64,000 nucleotides of DNA, taken from Calliopsis andreniformis (taxonomy: Eukaryota > Arthropoda > Insecta > Hymenoptera > Andrenidae). Below, piece after piece: positions 61,591-64,000 of the stretch. Below the pieces are notes generated by a model. It worked only from the letters and a program-made list of their open reading frames with translations. It searched no databases and was not told the origin of the DNA. The position numbers and the translations under genes were made by a program. The stretch spans positions 2,790,001 through 2,854,000 of the forward strand of contig NW_027480480.1 in assembly GCF_051401765.1 (NCBI RefSeq). The letters are read 5' to 3'. How positions within the stretch are numbered: position 1 is the first letter of the stretch; every line of letters begins with the position of its first letter.

Positions 61591-64000
61591 GGATTGAGGA
61601 TTGAGGTTTGTAGATTGAGTATTGAGGAATGAAGTTTGAGGATTGAGGAATGAGGATTGAGGATTGAGGATTGAAGATTGAGGATTGGGTATTGAGGATT
61701 GACGATTGAGGATTGAGTATTGAGGACTGAGAATTGAGGATTGAGGATTGAAGATTGAGGATTGAGGATTGAAGATTGAGTATTGATGATTGAAGATTGA
61801 GGATTGAGGATTGAGTGTGGATGATTGAGGACGAGGGCTGACGATTGAAGGTTGAGGTTTGAGGATTGAGGATTGTGGACTGAGGACTGAGGATTGAGGA
61901 TTGAGGATTTAGTATTGAGGATTGAAGATTGAGTATTGAGGATTGAAAATTGAGGATTGAGGATTGAGGATTGAAGATTGAAGATTGAGGTTTGGGGACT
62001 GAGTGTTGAGGGTTGAGTGATGAGAATTGATGATTGTGCATAGAGATTTGAAGATTTCAGGTTGAGTATTGAGTATTGAAACCTGTGAATTGAGGATATT
62101 CTATTGAGGATTGAGGATTGACAACTGATTGTTGAGGACTGAGGTCTGAAGACTGATAATTCAGGTTTGAGGATTCAGGATTGAGGTTTGAGGACTGAGG
62201 ATTGAGGATTGAGGATTGAGGATTGAGGATTGAAGATTGAGTATTCAGGATTGGAGATTGGCGATTGAGGATTGAAGACCGAGGATTGAGGATTGAGGAT
62301 TGAAGATTGAGTATTGAGGATTGAAGATTGAGGATTGAGGATTGAGGATTGAGGATTGAGGATCGAAGATTGAGGATTGGGGAGTGAGTGTTGAGGGTTT
62401 AGTGATGAGAATTGATGATTGTGGATAGAGATTTGAAGATTTCAGGTTGAGTATTGAGTATTGAAACCTGTGAATTGAGGATACTCTATTGAGGATTGAG
62501 GATTGACAACTGATTGTTGAGGACTGAGGTCTGAAGACTGAGGATTCAGGTTTGAGGATTCAGGATTGAGGTTTGAGGACTGAGGATTGAGGATTGAGGA
62601 TTGAGGATTGAGGATTGAGGATTGAGGATTGAGGATTGAAGATTGAGGTTTGGGTATTGAGGATTGATCATTGAGGATTGTGGATTGAGTATTGAGGACT
62701 GAGGATTGAGGATTGAAGATTGAATATTGATGATTGAAGATTGAGGATAGAGGATTGAGGGTTGTGGATTGAGGACGAGGACTGAGGGTTCAGTATTGAT
62801 GTTTGAGGTCTGAGGATTGAGGATTGAGTATTGAGAATTGAGGACTGAGGATTGAGGATTGAAGATAGAGGATTGGGTGTTGAGGATTGAAGAGTGTGGA
62901 TTGAGGATTGAGGATTGAGGATTGAGGATTGAAGATTGAGTATTGAGGATTGAAGATTGAGGATTGAGGATTGAGGATTGAGGATTGAGGGTTGAGGATT
63001 GAAGATTGAGGATTGGGTATTGCGGATTGAACATTGAGGATTGAAGATTGAGGATTGGGTGTTGAGGATTGAAGAATGAGGATTGAGGATTGAGGATTGA
63101 GGATTGAGGATTGAAGATTCAGTATTGAGGATTGAAGATTGAGGATTAAGGATTGAGGATTGAGGATTGAAGATTGAGTATAGAGGATTGAAGATTGAGG
63201 ATTGAGGACGGAGTATTGAGGATTGAGGATTGAGTATTGAGGATTGAGGATGGAAGACTGAGGATTGGGTATTGAGGATTGAACGTTGAGGGTTGAGGGT
63301 TGAGGATTGAGGATTGAGGATTGAAGATTGAAGATTGAATATTAATGATTGAAGATTGAGGATCGAGGATTGAGGGTTGTGGATTGAGGACGAGGACTGA
63401 GGGTTCAGTATTGGTGTTTGAAGTCTGAGGATTCAGGATTGAGGATTGAGAATTGAGGACTGAGGATTGAGGATTGAAGATTGAGGATTCGGTATTGAGG
63501 ATTGAAGAATGAGTATTGAGGAGTGAGGACTGAGGATTGAGGATTGCAGATTGAGTATTGAGGATTGAATATTGAGGATTGAGGATTGAGGATTGAGGAT
63601 TGAGGATTGAGGATTGAGGATTGAGGATTGAAGATTGAGTATTGAGGATTGAAGATTGAGGATTGAGGATTGAGGATTGAGGATTGAGCATTGAAGATTG
63701 AGGATTCGGGATTGAGGATTGACGATTGAGTATTGAGCATTGACGATTGAGAATTGAGGATTGTGGTTTGAGTATTGAGGATTGAGGATTGAGGATTGAA
63801 GATTGAATATTGATTATTGAATATTGAGGATCGAGGATTGAGGGTTGTGGATTGAGGACGAGGACTGAGGGTTGAGTATTGATGTTTGAGGTCTGAGGAT
63901 TGAGGATTGAGGATTGAGAATTGAGGACTGAAGATTGAGGATTGTAGATTGAGGATTGGGTGTTGAGGATTGAAGAATGTGGATTGAGGATTGATTATTG
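61590..64000 (+). repeat. Duplicate of 52,680-55,082, running off the window
   Basis: Continues the 8,911/8,918-base duplication to the last base, where the window ends on GATTGATTATTG, equivalent to 55,082. The duplication therefore probably continues beyond the window. Confidence 0.75.
61997..62577 (+). repeat. Diverged module dimer, C then C (6)
   Basis: Cores at 62,095 and 62,480, 8,918 bases after dimer 4. Private changes: TGTGCATAG for TGTGGATAG, and GACTGATAATTCAG for GACTGAGGATTCAG. Confidence 0.8.

Larger units (their letters stand above)
1..64000 (+). repeat. Heptamer satellite array, unit GATTGAG, spanning the whole window
   Basis: The entire window resolves into consecutive 7-base units of GATTGAG and its point variants (GATTGAA, TATTGAG, GACTGAG, GTTTGAG, AATTGAG, GATTGGG and others). 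Orientation is constant throughout. Variants are arranged in long non-random strings that recur at kilobase distances, so this is a higher-order-repeat satellite rather than a simple microsatellite. The plus strand has five purines per seven bases and almost no C outside variant units. No unique sequence, mobile element or RNA gene interrupts it. Heptamer satellites and minisatellites are known in many eukaryotes; I do not recognise this one as a named family. Confidence 0.97.

Noticed and set aside
1..64000. CRISPR array, because of many regularly spaced short repeats
   Set aside because: There are no unique spacers; repeats and 'spacers' are the same heptamer family, and periods are kilobases or seven bases.
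1..64000. Heptapeptide similarity to the RNA polymerase II C-terminal repeat (YSPTSPS)
   Set aside because: Only serine and proline content and a seven-residue period are shared; the period arises from 7 x 3 = 21 bases and the residues do not align.

Overview
The whole 64,000-base window is one uninterrupted satellite-like array built on the heptamer GATTGAG (equivalently TTGAGGA; CTCAATC on the minus strand). I see no gene, tRNA, rRNA, transposon, CRISPR array or other non-repetitive sequence. All units point the same way from end to end; no inverted block was found. The plus strand is purine-rich and very poor in C. This scale and organisation fit eukaryotic heterochromatin (pericentromeric, subtelomeric or sex/B-chromosome satellite) better than a bacterial or viral genome. 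The species cannot be named from the sequence. All coordinates of repeat blocks were read by eye and carry an uncertainty of roughly 10-50 bases.

Layout. Bases 1 to about 17,390 are an 'A' family, with nested tandem higher-order repeats (HORs) of 1,349 and 2,284 bases. It carries 14 of 15 copies of a four-G-tract (potential G-quadruplex) motif and the rare GGCC-containing heptamer. Bases 17,390-19,285 are a 'C' family block that recurs near 53 kb and 62 kb. Bases 19,285 to about 42,180 are a 'B' family, with a 2,578-base partial duplication and a clean array of just over three copies of a 4,222-base HOR (about 27,215-40,236). Bases 42,180-42,720 are a nearly singleton segment. Bases 42,720-64,000 are C and B material: a 2.25-copy array of a 3,775-base HOR (about 43,975-52,487), long duplicated blocks, and three islands of A-type sequence.

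Three structural regularities stand out. (1) The 7-base register is broken only by rare 6-base units (TATGAG, GATGAG, GACGAG), and counts of these explain exactly the remainder modulo 7 of every HOR period I tested. (2) A 196-base module of 28 strongly diverged heptamers occurs 28 times without a single internal indel, in A, B and C subfamilies plus A/C chimeras. (3) A motif with four G-tracts is attached to one class of hexamer in the A family.

Protein-like reading is an artefact. Because 7 is not a multiple of 3, all three minus-strand frames of the perfect repeat read the same heptapeptide (ILNPQSS) without stops, while all three plus-strand frames meet TGA every 21 bases. Long minus-strand open frames (up to 548 residues, at 40,749-42,395) follow from this and are not annotated as genes.
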